Assembly: GCA_032123675.1 (NCBI GenBank)
Contig: JAQBEX010000189.1
Location: forward strand, 1-60,614
Reading direction: 5' to 3'
Length of the DNA: 60,614 bases
Source of the DNA: Prado023 sp032123675
GTDB lineage: Bacteria > Actinomycetota > Actinomycetes > S36-B12 > CAIYMF01
Positions 59,912-60,614 of the stretch are shown here, in pieces. The notes beneath the pieces were generated by a model. That model was not told where the DNA came from and did no database searches. It was given only the letters and a program-made list of their open reading frames with translations. The position numbers were made by a program, and so were the translations under genes. Position 1 is the first letter of the stretch. Every line of letters begins with the position of its first letter.

Positions 59912-60614
59912 TCAGTCCGGGGGCGGCGGGGCGAAGAATCGGATCAGAGCGGCGGTGATGGCCCTGGCGATCTGATCGCGTCCGGTCGGGTCCCCCAATC
60001 GTGCCCCGTCCTCAGGGTTCGTCAGGTATCCAAGGTCAAGGTGTACAGCGGGCATGCGCGTGAGGCGCAGGATCTCCCAGGTCTTGGGATGGGCGCCGCA
60101 GCTGTTGGCTGCGCTGCGCACGCCGATCTCCTCGAGCAGCAACTCGGCCAGCGCATGGCCGGCGACTGACTTGGCCCTGTCGTCCTGGGTCCCGAAGTAG
60201 AAGGCAGCCAGGCCGTTTGCCATGGGGTTGCGGTGTGCGTCGCAATGCAGGGAGATGAGGGCATCCGCGCCGACCTCGTTGGCGATCGCGGCGCGAGCGG
60301 ACTCGTCGAACGACGTGTGCCCTGCTCGAGCCGGCCCGGTCACGAGCACAGTGGTCCCGAGCGCCGCGAGCCGCCCCTCGGCCCGGGAAGCGATGTCGGC
60401 TGCGATGTCCTCCTCGGACAGTCCACTGCCCGAGTGGCCACGTTCGAGATGGTCTGGGCCTGCGTCGATGAGGATCACCTTGTGCGTCACTCCGGTCCGA
60501 AGCACGTCGAACGCCTGTTGTTCGCGCAGGACGGTGGAGGCACCACCGCTGACCGTTCGGGTGAGCCTGCTCAGTGCTCGGAAGGTGTCCGGGCCAGCCG
60601 AGCCGTCGGTGGGC
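59912..60614 (-). CDS. N-acetylmuramoyl-L-alanine amidase (CwlM-like), N-terminus beyond window
   Basis: The frame is open from the right edge to 59912, giving at least 234 residues. At the edge lies the end of a peptidoglycan-binding domain (DGSAGPDTFRALSRL). The amidase_3 catalytic domain follows: VILIDAGPDHLERGHSG, SFDESARAAIANEVGADALISLHCDAH with Zn-binding His, and PAVHLDLGYLTNPEDG, where the usual catalytic Glu is Asp or displaced. In M. tuberculosis CwlM (Rv3915), near parB, is a regulator rather than an enzyme; whether that is so here is open. Confidence 0.88.
   Translation of the reverse strand, partial: PTDGSAGPDTFRALSRLTRTVSGGASTVLREQQAFDVLRTGVTHKVILIDAGPDHLERGHSGSGLSEEDIAADIASRAEGRLAALGTTVLVTGPARAGHTSFDESARAAIANEVGADALISLHCDAHRNPMANGLAAFYFGTQDDRAKSVAGHALAELLLEEIGVRSAANSCGAHPKTWEILRLTRMPAVHLDLGYLTNPEDGARLGDPTGRDQIARAITAALIRFFAPPPPD

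Overview
The window is a GC-rich (about 70%) actinobacterial (Actinomycetota) chromosome segment centred on the replication origin. The assignment rests on gene content and order. It carries dnaA-oriC-dnaN-recF-DUF721-gyrB-gyrA-DUF3566, crgA, a class E sortase, a DLW-39 family small protein, and the mycobacterial-type block ssd-tad / acs / ephE-marP-nudix-nth / crp-DUF4177-ridA-nudix-MBL-twin Get3/ArsA ATPases-ponA-phosphoesterase. GTG and TTG starts are common, adjacent genes often overlap by 4 bp (ATGA/GTGA), and many genes look leaderless, with a TANNNT box exactly 6 nt before the start codon. The order-level lineage cannot be fixed from the sequence alone. No IS element, prophage, CRISPR array or rRNA gene was found.

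Layout. 1-3443 (-): Tad/Flp pilus assembly genes (ssd, tadA, tadB, partial tadC). 3591-6895 (-): gluABCD-type amino-acid ABC importer. 7409-10155 (-): acetyl-CoA synthetase and a degenerate Fic-like protein. 10284-13035 (+): NhaA antiporter, a holin-X-like membrane protein and an alpha/beta hydrolase. 13058-15623 (-): MarP-like protease, Nudix CoA hydrolase, endonuclease III. 15804-23347 (+): Crp regulator, DUF4177, RidA, Nudix, MBL hydrolase, two ArsA/Get3 ATPases, penicillin-binding protein. 23365-24822: YqeY and a phosphoesterase. 24932-30873 (-): tRNA-Pro, asd, lysC (with a probable internal beta-subunit start), DUF5063, recR, dnaX. 31003-31805 (-): ferritin and tRNA-Ser. 31866-36313 (+): TrmH-like methyltransferase, DedA, pyrE, unknown, SDR, aminotransferase.

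36347-49782 is the replication and division neighbourhood: trpG/pabA, DUF881, sortase E, small membrane protein, crgA, rhomboid, cyclophilin, tRNA-Ala, DLW-39, tRNA-Ile, DUF3566, gyrA, gyrB, DUF721, recF, dnaN. oriC lies at 49783-50274, followed by dnaA (-). Then rpmH, rnpA, yidD, yidC, jag and rsmG (with parS at its start) lead to parB, with no parA. The right end holds an unrecognised HTH/coiled-coil protein, ddl, a PLP aminotransferase, a small membrane protein and a truncated N-acetylmuramoyl-L-alanine amidase.

Most of the window is conserved housekeeping DNA. The points most worth a second look are: parB without an adjacent parA, beside a paired DnaA-box element; an HTH/coiled-coil gene next to parB preceded by a perfect DnaA box; a Leu at the fluoroquinolone hotspot of GyrA; an EphE-like hydrolase lacking its nucleophile; an inactive-looking Fic protein coupled to acs; nested promoters that reuse upstream stop codons; and perfect inverted repeats inside oriC. 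No convincingly new multi-gene system was seen.
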